Shown: positions 1-8,978 of the stretch, piece after piece
How the letters are laid out: each line of letters opens with the position of its first letter
Numbering within the stretch: position 1 is the stretch's first letter
Source: an uncultured Bacteroidaceae bacterium
Lineage (GTDB): Bacteria; Bacteroidota; Bacteroidia; Bacteroidales; Bacteroidaceae
NCBI GenBank assembly: GCA_904501945.1
Contig: CAJGCU010000011.1
Span: 1 to 30,971 of the forward strand
Length of the DNA stretch: 30,971 nt
Direction of reading: 5' to 3'
Made by a program: the position numbers and the translations under genes
Notes under the pieces: generated by a model
The model's input: only the letters and a program-made list of their open reading frames with translations
Database searches by the model: none
What the model was told of the DNA's origin: nothing

Positions 1-206
1 TACATGGTTGTGGATGCGAAATAGTAGGTGTCACCCACACGAATAACGTCGCAGTCGGGGAAGTCTGCATTAACAATCGGGTTGATATAGGTTCCATCAC
101 CCTGATCTGCTGTCCAACGATACTCAAACGGCTTTAGCGTCTCTTGTGCAGACAAAAAGCAGCAGCCAAATAGAACTGCTGCTAAAAAAGATGATGCCTT
201 CTTCAT
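1..206 (-). CDS. GH43 family glycoside hydrolase, N-terminal part (runs off the left edge)
   Basis: Only the first 68 codons are inside the window; the gene continues leftward. The protein opens with a signal peptide (MKKASSFLAAV...FLSAQ, cleavage near residue 21). Residues about 38-68 read INPIVNADFPDCDVIRVGDT then YYFASTTM, which is the first blade of the GH43 five-bladed propeller. The Asp of FPDC corresponds to the general base of GH43 enzymes. The residue after it is Cys where Pro is usual. Family knowledge: GH43 members of this kind are secreted or periplasmic beta-xylosidases or alpha-L-arabinofuranosidases acting on arabinoxylan fragments. The ATG overlaps the TGA of the upstream esterase gene (ATGA), so the two are probably translationally coupled. 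The exact substrate cannot be decided from this fragment. Confidence 0.88.
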   Translation of the reverse strand, partial: MKKASSFLAAVLFGCCFLSAQETLKPFEYRWTADQGDGTYINPIVNADFPDCDVIRVGDTYYFASTTM

Positions 207-1180
207 TTTTTCTTATTCTTCTTTGCTTTCTTCTTTCCATTCATTGCTTCACTTACCTTCTCGGCCTTCAGCATGACCTTAGCATAGCGGCGGCCCAGTT
301 CGCGGTATCCGTCTGCAGTAAAATGCAACTTGTCAAAGTTGCCTTGGCAGCCCAGCGAAGGCACTACGTATGCAGTAGGTATCACCAGCGGCATGGTTGC
401 AATCACGCTGTTGTGGAGCGAGCATGTGCCATTGTCCTGCTGAGAAACAAGTTCACCCACGAGCAGCGGACACTCTTCAGCCTCGAGGTTCAGTTCTGCC
501 AGCAGTCGCTCATATACATTCTTCACGCGCTCCGGCCAGTCACGCTGACCATTGTTTGTGCATCCCTGATGCAGCAGAATTCCCTTAATCACACCGGCCT
601 CCTGCGCCTTCTTCGCCATATCGACCAAGCGACGGAAAGGATTGTTGTCATATGCCTTGCAGAAGTTCTGCAGCCAGTTTGCCGAGCTGGCGATATATGC
701 CGGAGCCTTTTCTTCATCGAAAAGGTCGATGCTGCATCCGCCAATAGAGACATTGATGACACCGATTGTCACATCCTCTGGAGTGTTCTCCACCATTGTA
801 CGGCCAAAGTAGTCAGCTGGAGTCAATCCCGTATTTTCACGGCACAATGGCGGAACTGCCACATACCACTTGCCCATCTCGCGACCGGTATTCTGAAAAT
901 CCACTGCCGCCATCATCTTGAAGCGGGGACTCAGCCCCTCACGATCCTGCGGCTCAATGCGTGCATTACCTTCCATATTTGACTGACCTAAGCAGAGATA
1001 GATATGGAAGTTGGGGTCAAACTTCTTAGGCTGCTCAATCTCTCCCGCGGCATTGTTGCCATCGTTAAAATTCAACACTGCATTTTTCTCGTAATAATCT
1101 TTCAGCTCCTTTTTATCCTGCGCATGACTCACACACACGACTGCCAGAAGAGCAACGGCTGCTAAAAACATTTTTTTCAT
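203..1180 (-). CDS. Secreted SGNH/SASA-type carbohydrate acetylesterase (CE6-like)
   Basis: A 325-residue protein with a signal peptide (cleavage near VSHAQ, residue 21). Block I is GQSNMEG at residues 65-71 with Ser67 as expected nucleophile. The C-terminal FDKLHFTADG supplies the Asp283/His286 pair of the SGNH triad. LLHQGCTNNG is the block usually written HQGE(S/T)N, here with Cys in the Glu position. This is the SASA (PF03629) fold used by CE6 acetylxylan esterases and sialate O-acetylesterases. Next to GH43, and with other xylan enzymes in the window, removal of acetyl groups from xylan is the likely role (inference). The protein ends in a very basic tail (KKKAKKNKKK). A -7 box lies about 35 bp upstream and the downstream GH43 gene overlaps by 4 bp. 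A sialate esterase role is possible but less supported by the neighbours. Confidence 0.85.
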   Translation of the reverse strand: MKKMFLAAVALLAVVCVSHAQDKKELKDYYEKNAVLNFNDGNNAAGEIEQPKKFDPNFHIYLCLGQSNMEGNARIEPQDREGLSPRFKMMAAVDFQNTGREMGKWYVAVPPLCRENTGLTPADYFGRTMVENTPEDVTIGVINVSIGGCSIDLFDEEKAPAYIASSANWLQNFCKAYDNNPFRRLVDMAKKAQEAGVIKGILLHQGCTNNGQRDWPERVKNVYERLLAELNLEAEECPLLVGELVSQQDNGTCSLHNSVIATMPLVIPTAYVVPSLGCQGNFDKLHFTADGYRELGRRYAKVMLKAEKVSEAMNGKKKAKKNKKK

Positions 1181-1213
1181 GATAATAAGTATTTTTTACA
1201 GGTGAATATGATG

Positions 1214-1221
1214 CAAAGATA
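1214..1221 (-). promoter_or_regulatory. Bacteroidetes -7 box for the esterase-GH43 operon
   Basis: On the minus strand this reads TATCTTTG, matching the Bacteroidetes sigma-ABfr -7 consensus TAnnTTTG. It lies 33 bp upstream of the esterase ATG. No clear TTTG is seen at the expected -33 distance, so the call rests on the -7 box and its position. Confidence 0.5.
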
Positions 1222-1307
1222 ATGATAAATATCAAATTGAAGAAAAAGGGAATGAAAAAAAGGGGCGAAGATGATAAAAACATCTAAGAAAAGAATCCCA
1301 ACGCACA

Positions 1308-1360
1308 CACCGTGTGCCTAATATAAAAAACACCAAGTTTATAATATTACGCACACGGTG
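1308..1360. repeat. Palindrome with CACCGTGTGC / GCACACGGTG arms; right half is a dispersed repeat
   Basis: The left arm CACCGTGTGC (1308-1317) is perfectly complementary to GCACACGGTG (1351-1360). The stem continues through TAATAT (1319-1324) and ATATTA (1344-1349) after one mismatch. The segment 1330-1360 is about 80% identical to 12621-12651 and both end in CGCACACGGTG. It lies in the 388-bp gene-free stretch 1181-1568, downstream of the LamG gene. It could act as a secondary terminator or be a short interspersed repeat. Confidence 0.6.
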
Positions 1361-1418
1361 AGGGGAAATTACCTTAGCGCCAGCATCGTATTTTCGATAG
1401 ACCAATTACCTAAAAAGA

Positions 1419-1481
1419 GGTGAGAGTCTTACCTATACCATAGATGAGAGTCTCACGTGTACCCCAGGTGAGACTCTCACC
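1419..1481. repeat. Array of three 15-bp odd palindromes at 24-bp pitch
   Basis: Three units are visible: GGTGAGAGTCTTACC (1419-1433), GATGAGAGTCTCACG (1443-1457) and GGTGAGACTCTCACC (1467-1481). Each is an odd palindrome or near-palindrome centred at 1426, 1450 and 1474, exactly 24 bp apart, separated by 9-bp spacers. A two-unit array with the same pitch occurs at 20030-20068. Both arrays are followed by CACCCCT....GGTG. The function is unknown; a protein-binding array, an RNA structure or a REP-like element are all possible. Confidence 0.75.
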
Positions 1482-1504
1482 CCTCTGGGGGTGCTGAAAG
1501 AGGG

Positions 1505-1539
1505 CAAAAAGATAGGGGCATGCCCAACGGACACGCCCC
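1505..1539 (-). terminator. Intrinsic terminator after the LamG gene
   Basis: On the minus strand, GGGGCGTG (1539-1532) pairs with CATGCCCC (1522-1515) with one G-U pair, followed by TATCTTTTT. It starts 30 bp beyond the stop of the 1569-4259 gene and fits the end of the protease-SusC-SusD-LamG operon. Confidence 0.65.
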
Positions 1540-1568
1540 CATCAATCTATGAATTGTCAGAGTGCTGA

Positions 1569-4259
1569 TTACTGGATAGCAACACCCGCCATGTTAAACT
1601 TCTTGCCGTTCTTGATGATGACAATCTTGCCGTTCTCTATGAACTTGCCGTTTACTGGAGCAGCTGCTTCAACATCTTCGATAGCGTCAACAACACCTGC
1701 AACGTGCTTGTAGATGCCAACCACCTTAGCCTCAAGCGGAGCAGTGAAGCCACCGAAGAAAGTCATCATACAGATCTGAGGAAGTACGCCATTCACAACA
1801 CCGCACTTTGAATCCTCAGCAAATACATACTTGAACTCTGTTGCACCTTCTGGAACATCAACGAGGTCCTGATTAGACCAGAATGCGAGTTTCCAACCTG
1901 CAGCTACTGGTTCAGCGAACTTAACAACAACATAGTCGCAATCCTTCACGTCAACATCCATCATCTTGAAAGCAATCTGGAGGTCTGCATTTACAGTGTA
2001 AGTATTGTACTCTTCACCTTCAACAAGTTCAGCACGAGCGAATTCGTCATACTGCTTGCCCTGATCCTGTGGAATCTCAATGAGGTCTGGGTCAACAACT
2101 GGCTCTTCGCTTGGTCCTGATGTTGCAGTCTTTTCGCTGATGATAGCTGCGATATCCTCAGGAGTGAGAACATAGTTAGTAATCATTACATCGTCGAACT
2201 TGAATGGAGAGTCACCGTCAGCCCAGCCCCAAGCCTGGTTACCGCCAAGGCAGATGTGCTTGAGGTCGCCACCGTTGCTGAACAAGCCTGCAAGTGTCTT
2301 GCCTTCTGTGCCATCACAAGTCCACTGGTTCTTCACCTCACCATCAAGATAGATAGTAAGACCAGCCTCTGTATATACAGCAGTGTAGTAGTGCCACTCG
2401 TTGTCTTCAAGCCAGTTCTCTACGAAATTGAATCTAGCATCGTTTGCTTCCCAAGCGTACTGGTTGTAAACGTTGGTCTTGCCATTTACGTGTTCTGTTT
2501 CAGCAAAGTCAGTCCAGCCTGCGCAGTTCACCTGTGCAAGACCACGGCTCTGAAGAGCGAGCATTGGGAATGTATTCTCTGCACCATTAGTGTTGCTTGC
2601 GTATGCAGTGAAGAATGGAGCATAAGGATAATCGCCAACAGCTTTGCCATTTGCATTTACCCAGAAAGCGATAGTAAGTTCCTTAGAAACTGCGCTCTGT
2701 GCAAGCACTGTGTCAGGAAGCGTGAGGTAGTTTGTACGAAGCGCACCGCCTACGTTAGAGAATACCTTGCCAAACTTAGCATCAGCATCGTCAACGAATG
2801 AGCCTGCACCAATAATCTTAACGTTTTCGTCAGCTGACTCGAAGTCGTAAGTCCACTTATAAGGAACAGCCTCCTCTGGAGTCTCCTCAGCAATGAGTTC
2901 ACCGCTAACCAAGACCTTAGTCTCTGATGCACAAACAACGGCTCTTGCAGCAGCACATCCGTCAGCAGCGAGAGTTGCCACTGCATCTGTCTTCAGAATT
3001 TCACCTGTTGCACGATTAAGGAATGTAACAGTGCTGTCTGTTGCGACAACAGCATTAGTTGCTGTAACTGCGTAAATTGCTTCAGACTCCTTACCGCTTA
3101 CATAAGTCCAGTTAGTAGCACCGTCAGCTTTCTTTACAGAAGCCATGAACACGTCTGATGCCAACTCGCCAGAAGTCTTCTGGATATCGAATGGAAGCTC
3201 GCCAGAGAATGTACCACCAATAATGAGGTTTTCACCATCTGCACCCATGAAAAGGTTGTAAGGTGTATACAGCTTTTCGCTCAGTGCCACGTTATATTCC
3301 TTGGTTGTTGTTGTTTCACCAATAGTAGCTAAAACAAAAGCATGCTCCAAAGCACCCTCGTCAGTCTTTGCAAAAGTAAAATCCTTCTTTTCTGCAGATG
3401 TTGCCAAAGTCAGATTACCAACACCAATAAAGCCTACATAAACTGTACCATTATCAACTACGAAATCAAACGCTTTTGCATAGAAATCGACATAAGACAC
3501 AACCTCTGTATTCTGTACGGTTGCGACATTAGCAGCTCCAGTCAAATCACTCTTGTTCAGAGAGAAGACACCCACATTTCTGTTATCCATATACATAAAA
3601 TCGAATACATTAATGTAAGCACCTTTCCATGAAAGTTCTGCAACATCACCAGCGTAATTAGCAGCAACATATACCTTATCGCCATCAATCTGAATCTTGC
3701 ATGGCTTTACATATACATCACCTGCCATTGGGAAATACATGAATGTATTAACAATCTCTTCATTTGCAGCAGAAGCAATGACCTTAACAGTTTCAAACTT
3801 ACCATCTTTGCTAATCTTTGCTACGAAAGCAGCATAAGCATCTGCACTTCCGGAAAGTTCTGCTGATATGCCTTCCGCACCTTCGTACTTAACTGCATCC
3901 ATGAAGTAGCCTGCTGCATACAATGTGCCATCAGCATCTACATCAATTGCAGAAACGATTGCGTTACCTTCCATGGTTACAATCCACTGCTCTTCGCCCT
4001 TCTCGTTGTACTTAACGATGCTGGCAGAAGTCAAGCCTTCTGGATCTGCAACGTTCTTGCCCGCAAAGATGAAAGCCTTGTTATAAGTTCCAGAAACATA
4101 AACAGCGCCATCTTCTGCAACTGCGGTATGAATACCTTTCAGTTCTTTTGCATCAGAAACTGGCTCATAAGACGCTTCCCAACCACCAGGGAACAGGCTT
4201 TCTGCTGAAGCGCTCAAAACAGCAACAAATGCTGTCAATGTAAGTAAGAATTTCTTCAT
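1569..4259 (-). CDS. Secreted beta-propeller plus LamG-domain surface protein
   Basis: The ATG at 4259 gives an 896-residue protein with a clean signal peptide (MKKFLLTLTAFVAVLSASAE). A longer reading from a TTG at 4307 only adds an unlikely leader. Residues about 30-455 contain propeller-like repeats of the SBBP type (for example VKYNEKGEEQW, AFVAKISKDGKF, GTLYAAGYF, VYVAANYAGD). Residues about 470-710 are a LamG/concanavalin jellyroll (ELTIAFWVNA, EWHYYTAVYTEAGLTIYLDG, DDVMITNYVLTPEDI). Residues about 730-850 form a beta-rich domain, and the end is a Prevotella-style tail (NGKFIENGKIVIIKNGKKF). It is the last gene of the SusCD operon, 51 bp after the SusD stop. Many SusCD loci end with such a surface-exposed binding protein. 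No catalytic motif is seen, so a ligand-binding role is inferred; the ligand is unknown. Confidence 0.82.
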   Translation of the reverse strand: MKKFLLTLTAFVAVLSASAESLFPGGWEASYEPVSDAKELKGIHTAVAEDGAVYVSGTYNKAFIFAGKNVADPEGLTSASIVKYNEKGEEQWIVTMEGNAIVSAIDVDADGTLYAAGYFMDAVKYEGAEGISAELSGSADAYAAFVAKISKDGKFETVKVIASAANEEIVNTFMYFPMAGDVYVKPCKIQIDGDKVYVAANYAGDVAELSWKGAYINVFDFMYMDNRNVGVFSLNKSDLTGAANVATVQNTEVVSYVDFYAKAFDFVVDNGTVYVGFIGVGNLTLATSAEKKDFTFAKTDEGALEHAFVLATIGETTTTKEYNVALSEKLYTPYNLFMGADGENLIIGGTFSGELPFDIQKTSGELASDVFMASVKKADGATNWTYVSGKESEAIYAVTATNAVVATDSTVTFLNRATGEILKTDAVATLAADGCAAARAVVCASETKVLVSGELIAEETPEEAVPYKWTYDFESADENVKIIGAGSFVDDADAKFGKVFSNVGGALRTNYLTLPDTVLAQSAVSKELTIAFWVNANGKAVGDYPYAPFFTAYASNTNGAENTFPMLALQSRGLAQVNCAGWTDFAETEHVNGKTNVYNQYAWEANDARFNFVENWLEDNEWHYYTAVYTEAGLTIYLDGEVKNQWTCDGTEGKTLAGLFSNGGDLKHICLGGNQAWGWADGDSPFKFDDVMITNYVLTPEDIAAIISEKTATSGPSEEPVVDPDLIEIPQDQGKQYDEFARAELVEGEEYNTYTVNADLQIAFKMMDVDVKDCDYVVVKFAEPVAAGWKLAFWSNQDLVDVPEGATEFKYVFAEDSKCGVVNGVLPQICMMTFFGGFTAPLEAKVVGIYKHVAGVVDAIEDVEAAAPVNGKFIENGKIVIIKNGKKFNMAGVAIQ

Positions 4260-4310
4260 AACTACTTGATTAAAATGAATAAATATAATTAAAAACACAT
4301 TTTCCAAAAA

Positions 4311-5654
4311 CTATTGGTTTTCCCAACGTTCAATCTCAGGGTTAGCAGAGACTGCACTTGATGGGAAGCGCATGGTGTACTGCGCTGGCTGCAACGTATA
4401 AGTCTGGCCATCATAGTTACGCACAAGGGCAGGTTGTGTAGTGCGACGCAAGTCATACCAGCGATGACCCTCGAACGCCAACTCGCGAGCACGCTCATCC
4501 ATGATTTCCTGTACGAGTTCATCTTCTGTCATGTCAGCAATAAGGTCAAGTGTTGTTTGATAAGCAGAAGAACTCAAACGATTTTGCATGAGCGGCTTCA
4601 AATATTCCATCGCCTGTTCAGTTTTTCCCTGACGGGCCAACGCTTCTGCAGCGGTAAGATATGCCTCAGCTGTGCGGAAGGAACTGGAGAACTCATCATT
4701 TCCACCCTTCAGCAAAGAATAAGAAGAAGAAGTCACACGCTTGAAATACTTCGTACGACGCTGGTCACCAGAACGGTAAAGTTTGATGAAATCTGGTGAT
4801 GGCATATTGATGACAGTATAAAGATTGCTGCTGAAACGTTCAAGAGCAACCAGATTTTCTACAGACTTATAGCTATTGGGGAGCACATCGCTGCTGTTCA
4901 TATCTTCCAACTCTCCGTGACTCGTAATAACGGCTTGAGCTGCATCGAACGCATCAGCCCAACGTCCCATATACAAATATGTACGTGCACGAAGCAAAGC
5001 GACAGAAGCACCACAGAAGCGGTAGTTCTTACCTTCTTCCCAAACATCAACATTCAAATACTTTTCAGCTTCTGCAAGATCGCTGAGCACTTGCTGATAG
5101 ACTGCTTCAACGCTACTGCTGCCAGGCACTGCGTTCACATCAGCTTTCAACTGCATTGGAACGCCCCGTGTTGTAGCAGGCGCACAATGCGTGTAAGGTT
5201 CTGCGTAGAGATTGACTAACAAGAAATGGCAATAAGCACGAAGCATATATGCCTCTCCCACCAACTGGTTCACTTCTGATGTAGTTGCTTCCGTGATTTC
5301 GTCCTGATGCTCAATAATATAGTTTGCTATATAGATGGAGTGGAAGTAAGTACGCCAAGAGAAATAGGTTGTTGTTGGCGAAGGTGCATCGTCTACCCAA
5401 CGCCACAAATCGAGATAAGCGTCAAGGTCTGTGCTAGAGGACTTTTTCTTATCCATCAACACCTCATCTGTACGCACCACTGTCATATAGCGGTCCTTGA
5501 CAAAATATTTATATTCATAAGTCAGCAACGCACGGTATTCATCGCCAGTCTTCGCGATGACCTTACCCGTTGGCGTGATATCAAGGAAATCGTCACACGC
5601 AGAACACATGAGGGCTGCGATTATGATATACGCGAATATCTTTATTTTCATCAT
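4311..5654 (-). CDS. SusD/RagB-family outer-membrane lipoprotein
   Basis: A 447-residue protein that starts with a lipoprotein signal (MMKIKIFAYIIIAALMCSAC), and the lipidated Cys is followed by DDFLDITPTG, the usual SusD beginning. Helical TPR-like segments follow (QLVGEAYMLRAYCHFLLVNLYAEPY), and the C-terminal block has the family signature DERARELAFEGHRWYDLRR. At 447 residues it is shorter than most glycan-binding SusD proteins (about 500-600). Family role: it forms the lid over the partner SusC barrel and captures the ligand at the cell surface. It lies 29 bp downstream of the SusC gene, so the two form one pair. The operon also encodes a protease and no glycosidase, so the ligand may be a peptide, as for RagB of Porphyromonas; this is an inference. 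Confidence 0.93.
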   Translation of the reverse strand: MMKIKIFAYIIIAALMCSACDDFLDITPTGKVIAKTGDEYRALLTYEYKYFVKDRYMTVVRTDEVLMDKKKSSSTDLDAYLDLWRWVDDAPSPTTTYFSWRTYFHSIYIANYIIEHQDEITEATTSEVNQLVGEAYMLRAYCHFLLVNLYAEPYTHCAPATTRGVPMQLKADVNAVPGSSSVEAVYQQVLSDLAEAEKYLNVDVWEEGKNYRFCGASVALLRARTYLYMGRWADAFDAAQAVITSHGELEDMNSSDVLPNSYKSVENLVALERFSSNLYTVINMPSPDFIKLYRSGDQRRTKYFKRVTSSSYSLLKGGNDEFSSSFRTAEAYLTAAEALARQGKTEQAMEYLKPLMQNRLSSSAYQTTLDLIADMTEDELVQEIMDERARELAFEGHRWYDLRRTTQPALVRNYDGQTYTLQPAQYTMRFPSSAVSANPEIERWENQ

Positions 5655-5683
5655 TTCTGAAGTCTTTTCTTAATTATCAATAC

Positions 5684-8600
5684 TTAAAAATTCACGTTCA
5701 ATCCGAAAATGAAGCTCTGCGTAATGGGCTGAGCATAAGGATTGCCCATCGTTTCTGGATCGAGATAGTTATCGTAGTCGCTAGCCATCACAAACAAGTT
5801 ACGGCCCTCAAGAGAAAGCGACGCAGAAGTGATGCCAAGAGGCTCTAAGACACGTTTCGGGATACGATAACCCAGACGCAAGCTCTGAAGACGACAGTAG
5901 TTGAGAGAACGCACCCAAAGGTCGAGCATGCTGTAAGTGTTATATTCTGAATAATGAGTGTATTCACTGGCACGAGCAGCCGTGTTGACCATCAGTCCTG
6001 GCAAAGTTGCATTTGTATTCGCTGATGTCCAACGGTTCAAAATATCATGATTGGCATTCAATCCACGGTCATAATAGGTTGGCGAATAAGATGGCTGTAC
6101 ACGCACTTTCATACCTAGATTAAACATGAAGTTCACATTCAGTTGCCAATCGCCCCATTCAAAAGTGTTAATGAAACCTCCTGAACATTTAGGTTCATTC
6201 GTACCCATATAAGTATAGAGATTACGCTGCTCTTCAGCAGACAGAGTGCTTGCACCAAAACGATTGAGTTTGAAGAACTCAGCAGCTGTTTGCTTGGTTC
6301 CATCATCGGCTAAGAAAAGAGGATATCCTTCGCTGTCTAGTCCAGCTGTCTCGTAAGCAAAGATAGCACCTACAGGACGTCCTTCACGACTTGGGTAAGT
6401 AGAGTTTTCTGCAACAGTCTCGTTCAATATCTTATTGGTGTTGAAACCCAAGTTCAGACTGGTTGTCCAAGTAAAATTACGAACAGCCACATTACGCGTG
6501 TTCAACGCAATTTCCCATCCGCTATTCTCCATAGATGCCCAGTTAACAGTTGTGCTGGCAAAGCCGCTCTCTAACGGAAGCTGACGAGAACTGATGAGGT
6601 CAACGCTGCGACGATAGTAGTAGTCCACATTCAAGCGAATGCGATTCTGCAAAAATGCAAAATTGAGTCCCGCATTCACATTTTTTGTCTTTTCCCACTT
6701 CAAATTTGGATTTGGTGCATTCTCTGCTGAGATGATGGTTTCGATATAGCCTGGCAAAACAGATGTTTTATCGAATGTTCCAATAAGATAAGGTGATGTA
6801 TTTTTGTCTATATTTCCTTGCAAACCATAAGATGCACGAAGTGAGAGTTCGTCAAGCCATTTAACATTTTGCAAGAATTTCTCTTCTTTTCCACGCCAAA
6901 GTCCGCTCACTGAATAAAGTGGCAAATATCTGTATTTCTTAGCTACACCAAACACGTCGCTTCCATCAAAACGAACACTGGCACCCAACGTATAGCGATG
7001 AAGCAAGGTATAAGATCCTGTTGCAAACCATGACACATAAGCGTTTTCAGTATGTCCTTCTTGATAAAGAGGATAACGCTGGCCTATGCTTTCTGTTGGG
7101 AACAGCACCGGCTGAGTAGTCAGCGTACGGTTATCATAGCCATAGGCCGTTGAAGTAACCGTTTCCGTTTCTACATGGCGAACTTCTGTTCCTCCCATCA
7201 GTTCAACATCATGTATATCGTTAAAACGGTTGTTCCACTCAAGCATAGCCTTCCATGTCCACTGATCGGTATGCGCTTCTGTCTGTTTGTTCATGCCGCC
7301 ATCGGGGAAGATGGATTTACGTTCGCCATCAATCATGAATGTTGCATATTCCTTAGTCTTACGCATAGCATAACTGTCATGACCTGCATAACGCGTCATG
7401 GTATAGTTATCATGCTGCAAACCATACTGAGAAGTCAGCTTCAAGTGGTCATTAAACTTCAACTCCGCATCAAAAATAGCCATGACTGAACGATCTGTAC
7501 GCTCCTTTGAAGTGTTGTTTCTCTCCTCAAATATATTGAATGGAGGAACTTCTGACTCTCGGCCCTGAACATTAGTATCATACACATAATTACCATCTTG
7601 GTCATAAGGCTCAAAATAAGGATTTGCCATACGTGAATAATAGACAGGATTAGTAAATCCAGCTGCATCAGTCATATAGCTCGCCTGCTTTCTCTGATTG
7701 GCAAATACAGAGGCTCCAACTGTCAATAGGCTATTCAACTTATAATCAGTCTTCAACGTGATGTTGTAACGGTTATTTTCAACTCCCTTCACCGTTCCTT
7801 GTTCTGTGTAATATCCAACAGATGTATAATAATGCGCCTTATCAGAACCTCCACTAAGACTTACATTATATTCTTGATTGAGTACATCGCGGAACAGGAT
7901 ATCGTTCCAATCGGTATTGATGGTACGCAAACGGTCTATACGCTGCTGCGCTTCAGGAGTGAGAGCCTCCCATCCACCTGCCTTGTAAGCGTCGAACTCG
8001 CCCAAATCATCCAAAATATTTGCCACGCCACCTTTATGTTGACGATAGTCATAAAGACTCTGAAGCAAATCCAACTCAAGATTTACTTTCTCATCTGCAT
8101 TTAAGAGATTCAAGCGGTCAATGCTGGCACGAGGATTGTATGTCAGTTTTGCAGAGAAATTCACGACTGGACGACCAGCCTTTCCTTTCTTGGTAGTGAT
8201 GACAATGACACCGTTAGCTGCTCTTGCACCATAAATTGCAGTTGCAGCAGCATCTTTCAGCACCGTAATATTTTCAATATCAGAAGGATTCAAACCTGCA
8301 ATACTTGTCTGATAAATATCATCAATATCGTTCAAGTTATCTATTGCAGGAATCTCATTACCTTCCATTGGAATACCATCAAGCACCCAAAGAGGTTCCT
8401 GTACACCATTGATAGAAGATGTTCCACGAATACGAATTTTCATTGGAGCACCTGGTGCACCACTTGCAGCTACAGTAGAAAGTCCTGCAACCTGTCCAGC
8501 TAACGCCTGATCAATATTTTTCACTGCACCGACTATTTCATCTGAGATTTCTACCGTTGTTACAGCGGCCGTCAGTTTACGGCGGTCAATCTGCTGATAA

Positions 8601-8935
8601 CCCGTAACGACAAACTCGTCAAGACTTTTGTCGGCATAATAAAGCGTAACTTTATAGTTATTAACACCTTGCTTAAGTTTCAATGTATAGGATTTATATC
8701 CCATGTAACTGATAACGACCTTCTGAGTGTTGGCTGGCACATTCAAACTGAACTTTCCATCCAAATCAGTTACCACGCCTCTTGTAGCCTGTCCCTGGCC
8801 CACTGTAACATTCGCTCCAATCAAAGGTTCTCCCTTGAATTCCCCATCTAATACAACACCCGTAATGACACGTTCCTGAGCCAGTATCATCACCGAACTC
8901 ATCAACATGAAAAGGAATATATAAATTCGTCTCAT
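5684..8935 (-). CDS. SusC/RagA-family TonB-dependent outer-membrane transporter
   Basis: A 1083-residue protein taking the ATG at 8935, which gives the signal peptide MRRIYIFLFMLMSSVMILAQ; an in-frame ATG at 8953 would add six residues. Residues about 22-105 form a carboxypeptidase-D-like domain (ITGVVLDGEFKGEPLIGANV, GVVTDLDGKFSLNVPA). The plug follows with family motifs RIRGTSSINGVQEPLWVLDGIP and ITVLKDAAATAIYGARAANG then VIVITTKKGK. A 22-strand barrel ends in FIFGLNVNF with a C-terminal Phe. No N-terminal STN signalling domain is present, so direct control of an anti-sigma factor is not expected. It is second in the operon, 43 bp after the protease gene and 29 bp before SusD. It imports the ligand bound by SusD using TonB energy. 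Confidence 0.95.
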   Translation of the reverse strand: MRRIYIFLFMLMSSVMILAQERVITGVVLDGEFKGEPLIGANVTVGQGQATRGVVTDLDGKFSLNVPANTQKVVISYMGYKSYTLKLKQGVNNYKVTLYYADKSLDEFVVTGYQQIDRRKLTAAVTTVEISDEIVGAVKNIDQALAGQVAGLSTVAASGAPGAPMKIRIRGTSSINGVQEPLWVLDGIPMEGNEIPAIDNLNDIDDIYQTSIAGLNPSDIENITVLKDAAATAIYGARAANGVIVITTKKGKAGRPVVNFSAKLTYNPRASIDRLNLLNADEKVNLELDLLQSLYDYRQHKGGVANILDDLGEFDAYKAGGWEALTPEAQQRIDRLRTINTDWNDILFRDVLNQEYNVSLSGGSDKAHYYTSVGYYTEQGTVKGVENNRYNITLKTDYKLNSLLTVGASVFANQRKQASYMTDAAGFTNPVYYSRMANPYFEPYDQDGNYVYDTNVQGRESEVPPFNIFEERNNTSKERTDRSVMAIFDAELKFNDHLKLTSQYGLQHDNYTMTRYAGHDSYAMRKTKEYATFMIDGERKSIFPDGGMNKQTEAHTDQWTWKAMLEWNNRFNDIHDVELMGGTEVRHVETETVTSTAYGYDNRTLTTQPVLFPTESIGQRYPLYQEGHTENAYVSWFATGSYTLLHRYTLGASVRFDGSDVFGVAKKYRYLPLYSVSGLWRGKEEKFLQNVKWLDELSLRASYGLQGNIDKNTSPYLIGTFDKTSVLPGYIETIISAENAPNPNLKWEKTKNVNAGLNFAFLQNRIRLNVDYYYRRSVDLISSRQLPLESGFASTTVNWASMENSGWEIALNTRNVAVRNFTWTTSLNLGFNTNKILNETVAENSTYPSREGRPVGAIFAYETAGLDSEGYPLFLADDGTKQTAAEFFKLNRFGASTLSAEEQRNLYTYMGTNEPKCSGGFINTFEWGDWQLNVNFMFNLGMKVRVQPSYSPTYYDRGLNANHDILNRWTSANTNATLPGLMVNTAARASEYTHYSEYNTYSMLDLWVRSLNYCRLQSLRLGYRIPKRVLEPLGITSASLSLEGRNLFVMASDYDNYLDPETMGNPYAQPITQSFIFGLNVNF

Positions 8936-8978
8936 TATTATATTATCGTACATTTAATATATTAAGAAATTACCTTTT

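Noticed and set aside
146..982. Open frame of 278 codons on the plus strand
   Set aside because: Antisense to the esterase and GH43 starts, both of which have clear motifs and signal peptides.
1419..1481. CRISPR-like repeat/spacer array
   Set aside because: Repeats of 15 bp and spacers of 9 bp are far too short for CRISPR, only three units exist and no cas gene is near.
4260..4307. TTG-initiated extension of the LamG protein
   Set aside because: It would put 16 hydrophobic residues before a complete signal peptide, and the ATG at 4259 is the natural start.
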